DNA of 64,000 nucleotides from Kineosporia sp. A_224 (GTDB taxonomy: Bacteria; Actinomycetota; Actinomycetes; Actinomycetales; Kineosporiaceae): positions 1 to 64,000 of the forward strand of contig NZ_MWLN01000181.1 in assembly GCF_002198655.1 (NCBI RefSeq). The letters are read 5' to 3'. How positions within the stretch are numbered: the first letter of the stretch is position 1; the number at the start of each line of letters is the position of its first letter. A program made the translations under genes and the position numbers. This document shows, in pieces, positions 7,818 through 16,852 of the stretch. The notes beneath the pieces are model-generated. The model did not search any database, was not told the origin of the DNA, and was given only the letters and a program-made list of their open reading frames with translations.

Positions 7818-10351
7818 TGAGCACGCTCTTCGACGACCTGCCTCTGCCCGGCCTCGGCGACTCCGCGCCCTCGGTCCGTGGCGGCTCCGGCGCGCCCGTC
7901 GCCGCGGTGCGCGGGGCGCACCCGCTGCCGGGGCTCGTGCCGGTCGAGCCGGGGGACGACGGCGGGCCGTCCGCGCCGTCCCCGGGGGCCAAGCGCGCCG
8001 AGGAGCTGCTCGACGGGCTCAACCCGCAGCAGCGCGAGGCCGTCCTGCACGCCGGGTCGCCGCTGCTCATCGTCGCCGGTGCCGGCTCGGGCAAGACCCG
8101 CGTGCTCACCCACCGGATCGCCTACCTGCTCGCGGCGCGCGGCGTCCGGCCGGGCCAGGTGCTCGCGATCACGTTCACGAACAAGGCCGCGGCCGAGATG
8201 CGCGAGCGGGTCGCTGCGCTCGTCGGCCCGCGCGCGGCGACGATGTGGGTGTCGACGTTCCACTCGGCGTGCGTGCGGATCCTGCGCCGGGAGGCGACCC
8301 GGGTCGGCCTGCGGAGCAACTTCTCGATCTACGACGCGGCGGACAGCCAGCGGCTCATGTCCCTCGTGTGCCGCGAGCTCGACCTCGACCCCAAGCGGTT
8401 CCCGCCGCGCTCGTTCAGCCACCAGGTGAGCAACCTCAAGAACGAGCTCGTCGACGAGGAGACCTACGCGGCGACGGCGTCCGACGGGCCCGGCACCGAG
8501 AAGGTCCTCGCCCAGGCGTACACGGCGTACCAGCAGCGGCTGCGCCAGGCGAACGCCATGGACTTCGACGACCTCATCATGACGACGGTCAACATCCTCC
8601 AGGCCTTCCCGGACGTCGCCGCCTACTACCGGCGGAGGTTCCGGCACGTGCTCGTCGACGAGTACCAGGACACCAACCACGCCCAGTACGTGCTCGTCCG
8701 CGAGCTCGTCGGCGGGTCGTTGTCCCAGGTCATGCGCGAGAGCGAGCGGGCCGAGCGGTTCACCGCGGACGGCGAGCCGGTCCGGCCCGACGGCTCGAGG
8801 GCGGCGTCCGAGCTGCCCCCGGAGGACGTCCCGCCGGCCGAGCTCACGGTCGTCGGCGACGCCGACCAGTCGATCTACGCCTTCCGCGGCGCGACGATCC
8901 GCAACATCGCCGAGTTCGAGAACGACTACCCGAGCGCCCGCACGATCATGCTCGAGCAGAACTACCGCTCGACCCAGACGATCCTCACGGCCGCCAACGC
9001 CGTCATCGAGCGCAACCCGGACCGCAAGCCGAAGCGGCTGTGGACCAGCGCCGGCGCCGGGGCGAAGATCATCGGCTACGTCGCCGACCACGAGCACGAC
9101 GAGGCGTCGTTCATCGCCGAGGAGATCGACCGGCTCACCGACACCGAGGGCGTCCGGCCCGGGGACGTCGCCGTCTTCTACCGGACGAACGCGCAGTCCC
9201 GCGCGCTCGAGGAGGTGTTCGTCCGGGTCGGCCTGCCGTACAAGGTCGTCGGCGGCACCCGGTTCTACGAGCGCCGCGAGGTCAAGGACGCTCTCGCCTA
9301 CCTGCGGGTGCTCGCGAACCCGGACGACGCCGTCAACCTGCGGCGGATCCTCAACGTGCCCAAGCGGGGCATCGGCGACCGCGCCGAGGCCTGCGTCGCG
9401 GCGCTCGCCGACCGGGAGCGGATCTCCTTCAACGCCGCGCTCGTGCGTGCCGACGAGGCGCCGGGCATCGCGACCCGGTCGCTCACGTGCATCCAGGGCT
9501 TCAACGCCCTCGTCGAGGAGCTGCGCACCCTCGTCGAGGCCGGCTCCGGGCCGGCGACGGTGCTCGAGGCCGTGCTCGAGCAGACCGGCTACCTCGCGGA
9601 GCTGCGCGCGAGCCACGACCCGCAGGACGAGTCGCGGATCGAGAACCTCGCCGAGCTCGTCGCCGTCGCGCAGGAGTACGAGGCCGCGAACCCGCAGGGC
9701 TCGCTGACGGACTTCCTCGAGCAGGTCTCGCTCGTCGCCGACTCCGACGAGGTGCCGGACGAGGCCGTCGCGGACGGCGCGGAGCGGCAGGACGGCGCCC
9801 CCCAGGTCGACCAGGGCGTCGTCACGCTCATGACCCTGCACACCGCGAAGGGCCTGGAGTTCCCGGTCGTCTTCCTCACCGGCCTCGAGGACGGCACGTT
9901 CCCGCACATGCGTTCGCTCGGCGACCCCGCCGAGCTCGCCGAGGAGCGGCGCCTCGCGTACGTCGGGATCACCCGGGCCCGGGAGCGGCTCTACGTGTCG
10001 CGCGCCGCCGTCCGCAGCGCCTGGGGCCAGCCGAGCTACAACCCGGCGAGCCGCTTCCTCGAGGAGGTGCCGCGCGACCTGCTCGACTGGCGCCGCTCCG
10101 ACTCGACGATGATGCGGCCGTCGTCCACGCCCGCGGTCGCCCGGCTCGCCGAGCGGCCCGGGGTCCGGTCGCCGGGCAACCGGGAGATCGTCCACCTCGA
10201 GCCGGGGGACCGGGTCACCCACGACACGTTCGGCATGGGGACGGTCGTCGAGGTCGAGGGCACGGGGGACAAGACCGTCGCGAAGGTCGACTTCCGCGAC
10301 CAGGGCGTCAAGCGGCTGCTCCTGAGGTACGCACCCGTCGAGAAGCTCTGA
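7817..10351 (+). CDS. pcrA: ATP-dependent DNA helicase PcrA/UvrD
   Basis: An 844-residue superfamily 1A 3'-5' helicase for repair and replication restart. Motifs run in order: Q-motif LNPQQREAV, Walker A GAGSGKT (residues 88-94), motif Ia ITFTNKAA, Walker B DEYQDTN, motif III GDADQSIYAFRGA, motif IV QNYRST, motif V TLHTAKGLEFPVVFL, motif VI AYVGITRA. The C-terminus ends in a Tudor-like segment (DRVTHDTFGMGTVV) that in PcrA contacts RNA polymerase. An actinobacterial 60-residue N-terminal extension is present. GTG 7817 is chosen over GTG 7808 because of the -10 box placement. The following order (sucC, sucD, PerM-like, purN, purH) matches M. tuberculosis Rv0949-Rv0957, where uvrD1 occupies this position. 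Confidence 0.97.
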   Translation: MSTLFDDLPLPGLGDSAPSVRGGSGAPVAAVRGAHPLPGLVPVEPGDDGGPSAPSPGAKRAEELLDGLNPQQREAVLHAGSPLLIVAGAGSGKTRVLTHRIAYLLAARGVRPGQVLAITFTNKAAAEMRERVAALVGPRAATMWVSTFHSACVRILRREATRVGLRSNFSIYDAADSQRLMSLVCRELDLDPKRFPPRSFSHQVSNLKNELVDEETYAATASDGPGTEKVLAQAYTAYQQRLRQANAMDFDDLIMTTVNILQAFPDVAAYYRRRFRHVLVDEYQDTNHAQYVLVRELVGGSLSQVMRESERAERFTADGEPVRPDGSRAASELPPEDVPPAELTVVGDADQSIYAFRGATIRNIAEFENDYPSARTIMLEQNYRSTQTILTAANAVIERNPDRKPKRLWTSAGAGAKIIGYVADHEHDEASFIAEEIDRLTDTEGVRPGDVAVFYRTNAQSRALEEVFVRVGLPYKVVGGTRFYERREVKDALAYLRVLANPDDAVNLRRILNVPKRGIGDRAEACVAALADRERISFNAALVRADEAPGIATRSLTCIQGFNALVEELRTLVEAGSGPATVLEAVLEQTGYLAELRASHDPQDESRIENLAELVAVAQEYEAANPQGSLTDFLEQVSLVADSDEVPDEAVADGAERQDGAPQVDQGVVTLMTLHTAKGLEFPVVFLTGLEDGTFPHMRSLGDPAELAEERRLAYVGITRARERLYVSRAAVRSAWGQPSYNPASRFLEEVPRDLLDWRRSDSTMMRPSSTPAVARLAERPGVRSPGNREIVHLEPGDRVTHDTFGMGTVVEVEGTGDKTVAKVDFRDQGVKRLLLRYAPVEKL

Positions 10352-10711
10352 CTCCTACGCGGCGTGAAATGCACCCGCGATTCGTCACGCCGCGTAGTCA
10401 TCCGGCCGACCCGTTGGCTCTCTGGCATGCCATCGACTTGACATTCCCTTGACGTGAGGGCGTTCCGCAGGCCGTGGATACAGCCCGATTTACCGTGACA
10501 TCACGTCATCATTCATCGGCGAGATCCACCGTTCCCCGGATCCGCGACCCCCTCAATTTAGGGGTCTCTTATCCTCCGTCCGGAGGTGCCTGACCGGCAC
10601 TGTCGGTGACCACCCTGGATGCAGGGGGTCGAGCGAAGGCGACTCTCCGTCGTTGTGGCAGGGGCTGCGAAGTGTCCGGCCTTCGCGTGATCCACTCGGG
10701 GAGCTACTGAC
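10352..10711. other. 360-bp intergenic region: hairpin and candidate promoter
   Basis: It contains the pcrA hairpin, then TTGACA at 10438-10443 and TTGACG at 10449-10454 as possible -35 boxes with no clear partner -10. A small dyad TGACATCACGTCA lies at 10496-10508. The next 200 bases form a long leader with a short hairpin near 10574. No gene is evident, and I do not recognise a known riboswitch in the leader. Confidence 0.4.
10355..10397. terminator. Inverted repeat after pcrA
   Basis: Perfect 13-base arms (10355-10367 and 10385-10397, CTACGCGGCGTGA and its complement) enclose a 17-base loop, starting three bases after the pcrA stop. There is no T tract. It is a likely transcription end. 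Confidence 0.55.
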
Positions 10712-13048
10712 ATGCGCAACGCTGACCTGCGCGCGCGCCTGACGCGCGCCGTCCACGACCGGCGGCACCGCCGCCTCCTGCTGTCCGCCGTCCGGGCTCC
10801 CGGTGCGTCGCCGGCCGGCCGCCGGCGCACCACGGCTGCCCTCGCGGTGGCCGCGCTCGTCGGCTCCGGGATGGCCGCGGCCGGTGCCCTCGCGCCGCCG
10901 CCCGCGCACGACGGGGGGACGAAGGGGCTGGCGAAGGTCGGCCCGATCGACCCGGCCAACGGGTTCCCCATCTGGTACAAGGACACGAACGGCGTCCGGC
11001 TCGAGCTGTGCACGGACCCCGACGACCAGTTCTGCATCATGGGCGACCTGCCGAACCCGGGTGACCCGGTGGTCTTCCCGACGAACTTCCCCGACGAGGC
11101 GTTCTGGTCCGTCGGCGACTCGGCGATCGACCTCGGCAACGGCAACGACGCCCTGCTCGTCACGGCTGTCGAGGCCGCCTTCGGCAGCGCGGACGGCCTT
11201 CCCGCCCCGAAGCAGCAGATGAGCTTCGGCCGGGTCCGCACGCGTATCGAGGGCCTGACGGCGGGCGCCACGTACACGGTCACGCACCCGTACGGCGTGG
11301 ACACCCACGTCGCCGAGGACGCCGTGCGCGGCGTCAACGTCACCGAGGATGTCGGCAACCTCGTCTGGGACGGCGTCTTCGACCAGACGCTCGCCAGCCG
11401 GCCGGCGCCGTTCCTGAAGTGGACGGACGACGCCCCGGCAGCTCCCGAGGGCTACCTCGGCGACCCGGCCGTCCCGCACAAGGTCACCGGCAGCCCGTAC
11501 GGCACCAACGTCTTCCGCATCGAGGGCCCGGCCGGCTCGTTCCCGGCGTCGCCCGACCAGTGCGCCGACATCGCGCTCGGCGCCAGCGACCAGACCCGGG
11601 ACGACTGCGTCGAGACCGACCTGTTCACCGTGCAGGGCAAGATCGCGACGAAGATCGGCGCCCAGATCACCAAGGCGTCGTACACCGAGTCCGGCGGCGA
11701 CCTCTACCTCGACGTCTTCGCGACGTCGGAGCCCGGTCAGACCCTGACGGTCGGCGGCAGTGGCCTGGTGACGACGACGATGCGCGGCTCGTCGGGCGGC
11801 GAGTACTTCGCGCGGGTCAAGGTCGGCGCCGGCGGCGTCCCCGCCATCACCCTGACCAACGTGTCCGACACCCCGGACACGACGAGCTCGCTGAACGCCG
11901 ACCAGATCGGGGACTCCGTCCACGTCTCGAGCGCGGTGTACGACGCGACGGCCCAGACCCTGACGGTGGTGGCGGCGTCCGGCGGGCCCGGGGCGAACCT
12001 CAGCCTCGTCGGGCAGCCGGGCGCGACCCTGGCCGTCGCCGGCGACAACGTCCACACGTTCACCGTCGACGCGCTGCCGGCGCCGCCGGCCGAGGTCGTC
12101 GTCCGGTCCGACAAGGGCGGTCTCGACACGGACGACGTCCTCGTCGTCGGCGGGGTCAACGTCCCGACCGCGGTCGACGCGGTGATCACCGCACTGAAGA
12201 CGTCGCTGCGGCTCGGCGAGGGCGTCGTGGTCGACAGCAGCGCCTCGACCGGTGACGTCGTCACCGCGGAGTGGAAGGCCCTGAAGAACTCCGGCAACGT
12301 CGACGTCTCCGCGCTGCTCACCGGCGCCGGCCCGACCCGGACGTTCACCCCGACCGAGACCGGCACGTTCACGGTGTCCCTGACCCTCACCGGCCCGGGC
12401 AGCGGGAACTCCGACACGGCGTCGATCACCTTCCAGGTGACCGATCCGCAGGTCGTGCCGATCGCGAGGGCCGGCGCGGACCGCACGCTCGTCGAACCCC
12501 TGTCGACCGTCACGCTCGACGGTGGGGCGTCCACCCCGGCCGGCGCGACCTACCTGTGGGCGATCGACACGGTCGCCCCGCAGGGGACCCCCGTCCCGGC
12601 GCTCACCGGCGCGACGACGGCGACCCCGTCGTTCGTCCTGCCGCTCGCGCCGGACCCGGCGGCCCCGGTGACGGTCGTGCTCAGCCTCGTCGTCGCCGAC
12701 AACGGGGTCGCGTCGGCACCGGACGGCGTCACGGTGACGAGCGCCCCCGACGGGCTCACGCTGGGCTCTGCGCAGTGGCGGACGAGCTCGAACGAGTGGC
12801 GGGTGCGCGGGGACTCGACGTACTGCGGCCAGAAGAACCTCGTGACCGTCTACTACAACCCGCCGAACGGTCCGCAGGTGGAGCTCGGCAGCGTCGTCCC
12901 GGTGGCGGCGGCCGGTGTCTGCGGCTGGGACTTCCGGCTCCGGAACGCCCCGGCCGGCAAGCGGGCGGTCAACGGCGGCGACGGGACGATCACCGTCCGG
13001 TCGCGGCTCGGCGGTCTGCTCGACCGGCAGGTGTTCTCGGCGCGCTGA
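10712..13048 (+). CDS. Large secreted protein with PKD-like domains, paralogue 1
   Basis: A 778-residue exported protein. A basic N-terminus is followed by a hydrophobic stretch (about residues 42-62) and a probable cleavage after GALA. The N-terminal 250 residues carry a conserved-looking block: NGFPIWYKDTNGVRLELC, FPDEAFW, SFGRVRTRIEGL, YTVTHPYG. About 480-640 contain two PKD-like modules (TGTFTVSLTLTGPGSGNSD, LSTVTLDGGAS.....TYLWAI). The last 80 residues form a Cys-containing domain (EWRVRGDSTYC...VCGWDFRL). No transmembrane anchor or LPXTG-type sorting signal ends the protein, so it is presumably released. Its neighbour downstream is a full-length paralogue. Shine-Dalgarno GGGGAG precedes ATG 10712. 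The function is unknown. Confidence 0.85.
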   Translation: MRNADLRARLTRAVHDRRHRRLLLSAVRAPGASPAGRRRTTAALAVAALVGSGMAAAGALAPPPAHDGGTKGLAKVGPIDPANGFPIWYKDTNGVRLELCTDPDDQFCIMGDLPNPGDPVVFPTNFPDEAFWSVGDSAIDLGNGNDALLVTAVEAAFGSADGLPAPKQQMSFGRVRTRIEGLTAGATYTVTHPYGVDTHVAEDAVRGVNVTEDVGNLVWDGVFDQTLASRPAPFLKWTDDAPAAPEGYLGDPAVPHKVTGSPYGTNVFRIEGPAGSFPASPDQCADIALGASDQTRDDCVETDLFTVQGKIATKIGAQITKASYTESGGDLYLDVFATSEPGQTLTVGGSGLVTTTMRGSSGGEYFARVKVGAGGVPAITLTNVSDTPDTTSSLNADQIGDSVHVSSAVYDATAQTLTVVAASGGPGANLSLVGQPGATLAVAGDNVHTFTVDALPAPPAEVVVRSDKGGLDTDDVLVVGGVNVPTAVDAVITALKTSLRLGEGVVVDSSASTGDVVTAEWKALKNSGNVDVSALLTGAGPTRTFTPTETGTFTVSLTLTGPGSGNSDTASITFQVTDPQVVPIARAGADRTLVEPLSTVTLDGGASTPAGATYLWAIDTVAPQGTPVPALTGATTATPSFVLPLAPDPAAPVTVVLSLVVADNGVASAPDGVTVTSAPDGLTLGSAQWRTSSNEWRVRGDSTYCGQKNLVTVYYNPPNGPQVELGSVVPVAAAGVCGWDFRLRNAPAGKRAVNGGDGTITVRSRLGGLLDRQVFSAR

Positions 13049-13405
13049 GCCACCCGCCGGTCGGACGACGGCCCGGTGCCCCGGTCGGGGTGCCGGGCCG
13101 TCGTGCGGCGATGCCCGCCGGACCGATCGCCACGCAACGTGCCCGCGTGGCGCCGAACGCGTTAGTTCGCTCGCGCGAAATCACGCAGAGTGCGGGAATG
13201 TATCCCCCCGATGGGTCCACCGCACGATGGGCCACATGGAGTAGTCGCAGGTCCCATGCCCTATCGGAGGCCCGTTTCTCCACCGTTCGGCGGGTCCGTG
13301 ACCCCGCCGGAGGTCGCAGGGTGGATCACGGCCGGGGCGACGGCCGCCGGTCGGGATGCGTTGTCCCGCCGGCCAGACCGCCACCTCGGAACGGGGACCA
13401 CCTCC
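13049..13405. other. 357-bp intergenic region between the two secreted paralogues
   Basis: It holds the terminator of the first paralogue (13065-13104) and then about 300 bases of leader with no gene of its own; in-frame ATG codons upstream of 13406 lack family-like sequence. No strong -10/-35 pair is seen. Little similarity to the leader of the first paralogue is visible, so the two genes may be differently regulated. Confidence 0.35.
13065..13104. terminator. Terminator hairpin after paralogue 1
   Basis: Eighteen-base arms (13065-13082 and 13087-13104) pair throughout if two G-U wobbles are allowed; the loop is GGTC. There is no T tract. Confidence 0.65.
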
Positions 13406-15664
13406 ATGACCATGCTGCCCACCTTCTCGCTGCGGCGCGTACCCGCCGATGCCCGGCGCCGGTCGCTCGTGGCGGCCGGCGCGGTGCTCGCGCTCGCCGG
13501 CTCGGGCGTCGTCGCGGCCTACGCCGTGACCCCGCCGCCGGCCCACAACGCCAACACCGTCGGCCTCAAGGAGGTCGGCCCGATCGACGAGGACAACGGC
13601 TTCCCGCTCTGGTACAAGGACACGAACAACGTCCGGCTCGAGCTGTGCCTGGACCCGAGCGACACCAACTGCATCATGGGTGACGTCCCGGACCCGCAGT
13701 CGCCGGTGAGCTTCCCCGACAACTTCCCCGACGAGGCCTTCTGGTCCGCGGCCGAGGCCTCCCTCGACGCCGGTGGTGGCGAGAAGGCGCTGCTCGTCAC
13801 GGCGGTCGAGGCCGCCTTCGGCTCCGCCGACGGCCTGCCCGCCGACAAGCAGCAGATCAGCTTCGGTCGCATCCGGGTCCGCGCCGCGGGCCTCGTCGAC
13901 GACGCGACGTACACGGTCACCCACCCGTACGGCAAGGACACCGCGGTCGCCGAGGCCGGCGCCGTCAAGGGCATCAACGTCACCGAGGACGTCGGCAGCC
14001 TCGTCTGGGACGGCGTCTTCGACACCACCCTCGGCAGCCGCCCCGGTCCGTTCCTCAAGTGGGACCCGGACATCGCCCCGGCCGCGCCGGCGGGCTACCT
14101 CGGCGACGTCACCGTCGGGCACGAGGTCGTCGGCAGCCCCTTCAACACCAACGTCTTCCGGATCGAGGGGCCGCCCGGCTCCTTCACCGGCTCCGCCGAC
14201 CTCTGCGCGGACGCGACGCTCGGCGCCGACAACACGGCGACCGACGACTGCATCGAGACCGACCAGTTCTTCGTGCAGGGCAAGATCGCGACCCGGGCCG
14301 GGATCCAGGTGACCCAGGCCAGCTACCGCGACACCGGGAGCTCCGGCGACAAGTACATCGACATCTTCGCGAAGTCCGAGTCGGGCCAGACGCTCGTCGT
14401 CTCCGGCAGCGGCGTCTCGCAGACGGTCATGCGTGCGACCGGCGGCAAGTACTTCGCCCGGGTCAAGGTCAGCGGCACGCCACCGACCGACCTCGCCGTG
14501 ACGAACACGACCGACACGCCGGACACCGTCGACCACGTCGAGCCCGCGCAGTTCGGCGACAAGGTCCACATCGAGAGCGCGATCTACGACGTCGACGCCA
14601 AGCGCATCACGGTGAAGGCGGACAGCGGGGACGGCGGCGCGACGCTCAAGCTCTCCGCGTACCCGGACGTCGTGGCGACGATCGGTGGCTCGAACAACGC
14701 CAGGACGTTCACGGTGAACAACGTCGACGCGCCCCCGTCCGAGGTCGTCGTCACCTCCGACAAGGGTGGCTTCGACACCGACGACGTCATCATCAACGGC
14801 AACGACCTGCCGTCGGCTCAGGTGGTCGCCGACCTCACGGCGACGACGACGGACATCCCGATCAACCAGGCCCTCAACCTCGACGCCACGGCGACCCAGG
14901 GCACGGTGACCTCGTCGACCTGGACGGTCACCCGCAACGGCGACCCGGTGGCCGGGGTGCTGAGCCCGTCGGGCCTGCTGTCGCGGACGTTCACCGCATC
15001 GCAGGACGGCGTCTACGAGGTGACCCTCACCGTCGTCGGGCCCGGCAACGGCAACACGGACACCGAGACGCTGACCATCCACGTGGCCGCCGGTCAGACC
15101 CTGCCGCAGGCCAATGCGGGCGACGACCAGATCGGGATCGTGCCGACGTCGGTCGTCACGCTCAACGGGTCGCAGTCGGCGTTCGCGTCGTCGTACCTGT
15201 GGACCGTGTTCAGCGGGACGGGCATCACGTTGAACTCCCCGACGACGGCGAACGCGACGTTCACCGTGCCGGCGTCGACGACCCCGTCCACCTGGGTGCT
15301 CCGGCTCACGGTGACCAACACGGCCGGGACGTCGACGGACGACGTGACGGTGACCAGCAACCCCGACGACCTCACAGGCATCACCGCCACGTACAAGGCG
15401 GGCGGGGCCGAGTGGCGGGTCCGCGGCGGTGCCGAGCACTGCTCGGCGAACAACACCGTCACGGTGAAGTGGAACAAGCCGGGTGCCGCGCCGATCACGC
15501 TCGGCTCGGCGACCCCGGCCGCGGATCTCGGGGTGTGCAGCTGGGACTTCCGGCTGAAGAACACCCCGTCGGGGATGCGCCCGTCGGCGAACTCCCTCGG
15601 CACCGTCACGGTGACGTCGGTGCTCGGCGGCCAGGTGCTCAACCAGACGTTCCAGCTGCTGTGA
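13406..15664 (+). CDS. Large secreted protein with PKD-like domains, paralogue 2
   Basis: A 752-residue exported protein with the same architecture as the preceding gene: signal peptide (hydrophobic core about residues 22-42, then AVTPPPAHN), the block NGFPLWYKDTNNVRLELC, FPDNFPDEAFW, SFGRIRVRAAGL, YTVTHPYG, then beta-rich repeats, PKD-like modules (YEVTLTVVGPGNGNTD, SSYLWTVFSG) and a C-terminal Cys-containing domain (EWRVRGGAEHC...VCSWDFRL). The first two cysteine pairs are conserved (LCLD...NCIM; DLCADATLG...DDCIETD). ATG 13406 starts just before the signal peptide; ATG 13190 would add 72 residues unlike the family. The function is unknown. A strong terminator follows. Confidence 0.85.
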   Translation: MTMLPTFSLRRVPADARRRSLVAAGAVLALAGSGVVAAYAVTPPPAHNANTVGLKEVGPIDEDNGFPLWYKDTNNVRLELCLDPSDTNCIMGDVPDPQSPVSFPDNFPDEAFWSAAEASLDAGGGEKALLVTAVEAAFGSADGLPADKQQISFGRIRVRAAGLVDDATYTVTHPYGKDTAVAEAGAVKGINVTEDVGSLVWDGVFDTTLGSRPGPFLKWDPDIAPAAPAGYLGDVTVGHEVVGSPFNTNVFRIEGPPGSFTGSADLCADATLGADNTATDDCIETDQFFVQGKIATRAGIQVTQASYRDTGSSGDKYIDIFAKSESGQTLVVSGSGVSQTVMRATGGKYFARVKVSGTPPTDLAVTNTTDTPDTVDHVEPAQFGDKVHIESAIYDVDAKRITVKADSGDGGATLKLSAYPDVVATIGGSNNARTFTVNNVDAPPSEVVVTSDKGGFDTDDVIINGNDLPSAQVVADLTATTTDIPINQALNLDATATQGTVTSSTWTVTRNGDPVAGVLSPSGLLSRTFTASQDGVYEVTLTVVGPGNGNTDTETLTIHVAAGQTLPQANAGDDQIGIVPTSVVTLNGSQSAFASSYLWTVFSGTGITLNSPTTANATFTVPASTTPSTWVLRLTVTNTAGTSTDDVTVTSNPDDLTGITATYKAGGAEWRVRGGAEHCSANNTVTVKWNKPGAAPITLGSATPAADLGVCSWDFRLKNTPSGMRPSANSLGTVTVTSVLGGQVLNQTFQLL

Positions 15665-15685
15665 CCGTCTGACCACCGGTTCCAC

Positions 15686-15730
15686 CCGGCAGGCCCGGTC
15701 CCCGCGAGGGGACCGGGCCTGCCGGCTTTT
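15686..15730 (+). terminator. Rho-independent terminator after paralogue 2
   Basis: A perfect 18-base stem (15686-15703 with 15708-15725), tetraloop GCGA, then CTTTT. It is one of the few hairpins in the window with a T run. Confidence 0.85.
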
Positions 15731-15756
15731 GCCGACCGCCCTCGGACTGAACATTG

Positions 15757-15800
15757 CCTGGTACTAGACAAAGCCAGGTACTAGGCATAATCTCAAGACA
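15757..15800 (+). promoter_or_regulatory. padR promoter and repeated operator
   Basis: TAGACA (15765-15770) and TAATCT (15788-15793) lie 17 bases apart, and the latter ends six bases before ATG 15800, so the message is probably leaderless. The octamer GGTACTAG occurs twice in direct orientation (15760-15767 and 15777-15784), and the outer GCCTGGTAC...GTACTAGGC parts form an imperfect dyad. The copies overlap the -35 box and spacer, fitting self-repression by PadR. Confidence 0.65.
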
Positions 15801-16150
15801 TGTCCGGTCACGATGCGCAGATGCTCAAAGGGGTGCTCTCGCTGCTCCTGCTCGAGCTGTGCGCCCAGCAGGAGGACTACGGGTACGCGCTCGTCGTCCG
15901 GCTCCAGGGCCTCGGCTTCCCCGAGCTCGCGGAGGGCACGGTCTACCCGGCGCTCTCCCGGCTCGAGTCGCAGGGCCTGCTCGAGGCCCGCCTCGTCCGG
16001 TCGGCCTCGGGGCCGGCCCGCAAGTACTACACGCCGACGGCCGCGGGGGCCGCCGAGCGGGTACGGGCACGCCAGGCCTGGGACGCGCTCGTCGTCGCCG
16101 TGGCCGCCGTCCGTACCGATTCCGTGCGCACCCAGGAGGTTCCGACATGA
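15800..16150 (+). CDS. PadR-family transcriptional regulator
   Basis: A 116-residue PadR winged-helix repressor. The family core is clear: LKGVLSLLLLELCAQQEDYGYAL, then EGTVYPALSRLESQGLLEARLV (recognition helix and wing) and YYTPTAAGAA. A short C-terminal helix for dimerisation follows. PadR proteins usually repress their own operon and often a membrane or efflux protein beside them. Here the ATG of the next gene overlaps the stop (ATGA), so the pair is translationally coupled. A repeated GGTACTAG element covers the promoter. Confidence 0.92.
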   Translation: MSGHDAQMLKGVLSLLLLELCAQQEDYGYALVVRLQGLGFPELAEGTVYPALSRLESQGLLEARLVRSASGPARKYYTPTAAGAAERVRARQAWDALVVAVAAVRTDSVRTQEVPT

Positions 16151-16824
16151 GCACCGCTCTCAGCACTCTCGCCGCCACCGCGGCGCAGGCGGCGTCCGGC
16201 AGCGTCGAGATCGGCGGCATCTTCTCGGACGTCGTCTTCGTGGTCTTCGTCCTCACTGCCATCGCCGGCACCGTGCTGGCGATCGCCCGGCCCTGGGAGC
16301 TGCTCGGCGGCCGGTTCGTCGACAAGATCCGGGTCGGCGAGGCGGTGAGCAGCTACGACTTCTGGCTCGGCCTGCGCGGCGTCACCTCGCGGCGCCGCCG
16401 CGAGCTGCGCGCGGAGCTGCGCGCGAACCTCTGGGATGCGACCCAGCGGGTCGGTGCCAAGGAGGCGATCGCCGCCGTCGGGCCGCTGCGCACGCTCGCG
16501 TACGACAGCGTCCCCGAGCGCACGGGCCCGCGCTGGGGCTACGGCGTGGCCGCGGGGTTCGTGGCGCTCCAGTTCTTCCTCATGGGGCAGGTCCTGCTGA
16601 CCACCGTCGTCGTCGACACGGCGGAGGCCGCCCATGCGTCCCGCTTGGACGTCGCCGTCACGCTCGTCCCGGGGATGACCGTGCAGTACGAGGACACTGT
16701 GGCCGGCGGGTTCTCCTTCGGCGCCAGCTTCGGGCCGGCCTGCCTCGTCGTGGGTCTCGTGACGTTCGTCCTGGTCTCGCAGCCGTGGCGGCTCCTGCAC
16801 CGCCGGTCCGCCGTCCCCGCCTGA
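16147..16824 (+). CDS. Membrane protein co-transcribed with padR
   Basis: A 225-residue membrane protein. Transmembrane segments are visible at about residues 27-47 (VVFVVFVLTAIAGTVLAIA), 137-157 (GYGVAAGFVALQFFLMGQVLL) and 198-216. Between the first two lies a charged cytoplasmic stretch (RRRRELRAELRANLWDATQRVGAKEAI), which resembles the HAAS-type domain often found in membrane proteins encoded with PadR regulators. The ATG overlaps the padR stop by four bases. It may be the effector that PadR controls, but its activity is unknown. The lipase gene converges from the other side. Confidence 0.75.
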   Translation: MSTALSTLAATAAQAASGSVEIGGIFSDVVFVVFVLTAIAGTVLAIARPWELLGGRFVDKIRVGEAVSSYDFWLGLRGVTSRRRRELRAELRANLWDATQRVGAKEAIAAVGPLRTLAYDSVPERTGPRWGYGVAAGFVALQFFLMGQVLLTTVVVDTAEAAHASRLDVAVTLVPGMTVQYEDTVAGGFSFGASFGPACLVVGLVTFVLVSQPWRLLHRRSAVPA

Positions 16825-16852
16825 GACCAGGGGATCGCCTGGGACCAGCGGA

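Noticed and set aside
7691-10222. Reverse-strand open frame of 843 codons opposite pcrA
   Set aside because: A composition shadow of a GC-rich gene: Arg/Val/Gly/Asp-rich with no domain pattern, while the forward frame has all helicase motifs.
10440-10711. Riboswitch or structured RNA in the long leader of the first secreted protein
   Set aside because: No match to an aptamer consensus I know, and the leader of the paralogue is not visibly similar.
13181-15754. Reverse-strand open frame of 857 codons opposite the second secreted paralogue
   Set aside because: The forward frame has a signal peptide and clear paralogy to the preceding gene. The reverse frame is low-complexity Arg/Gly/Val sequence.
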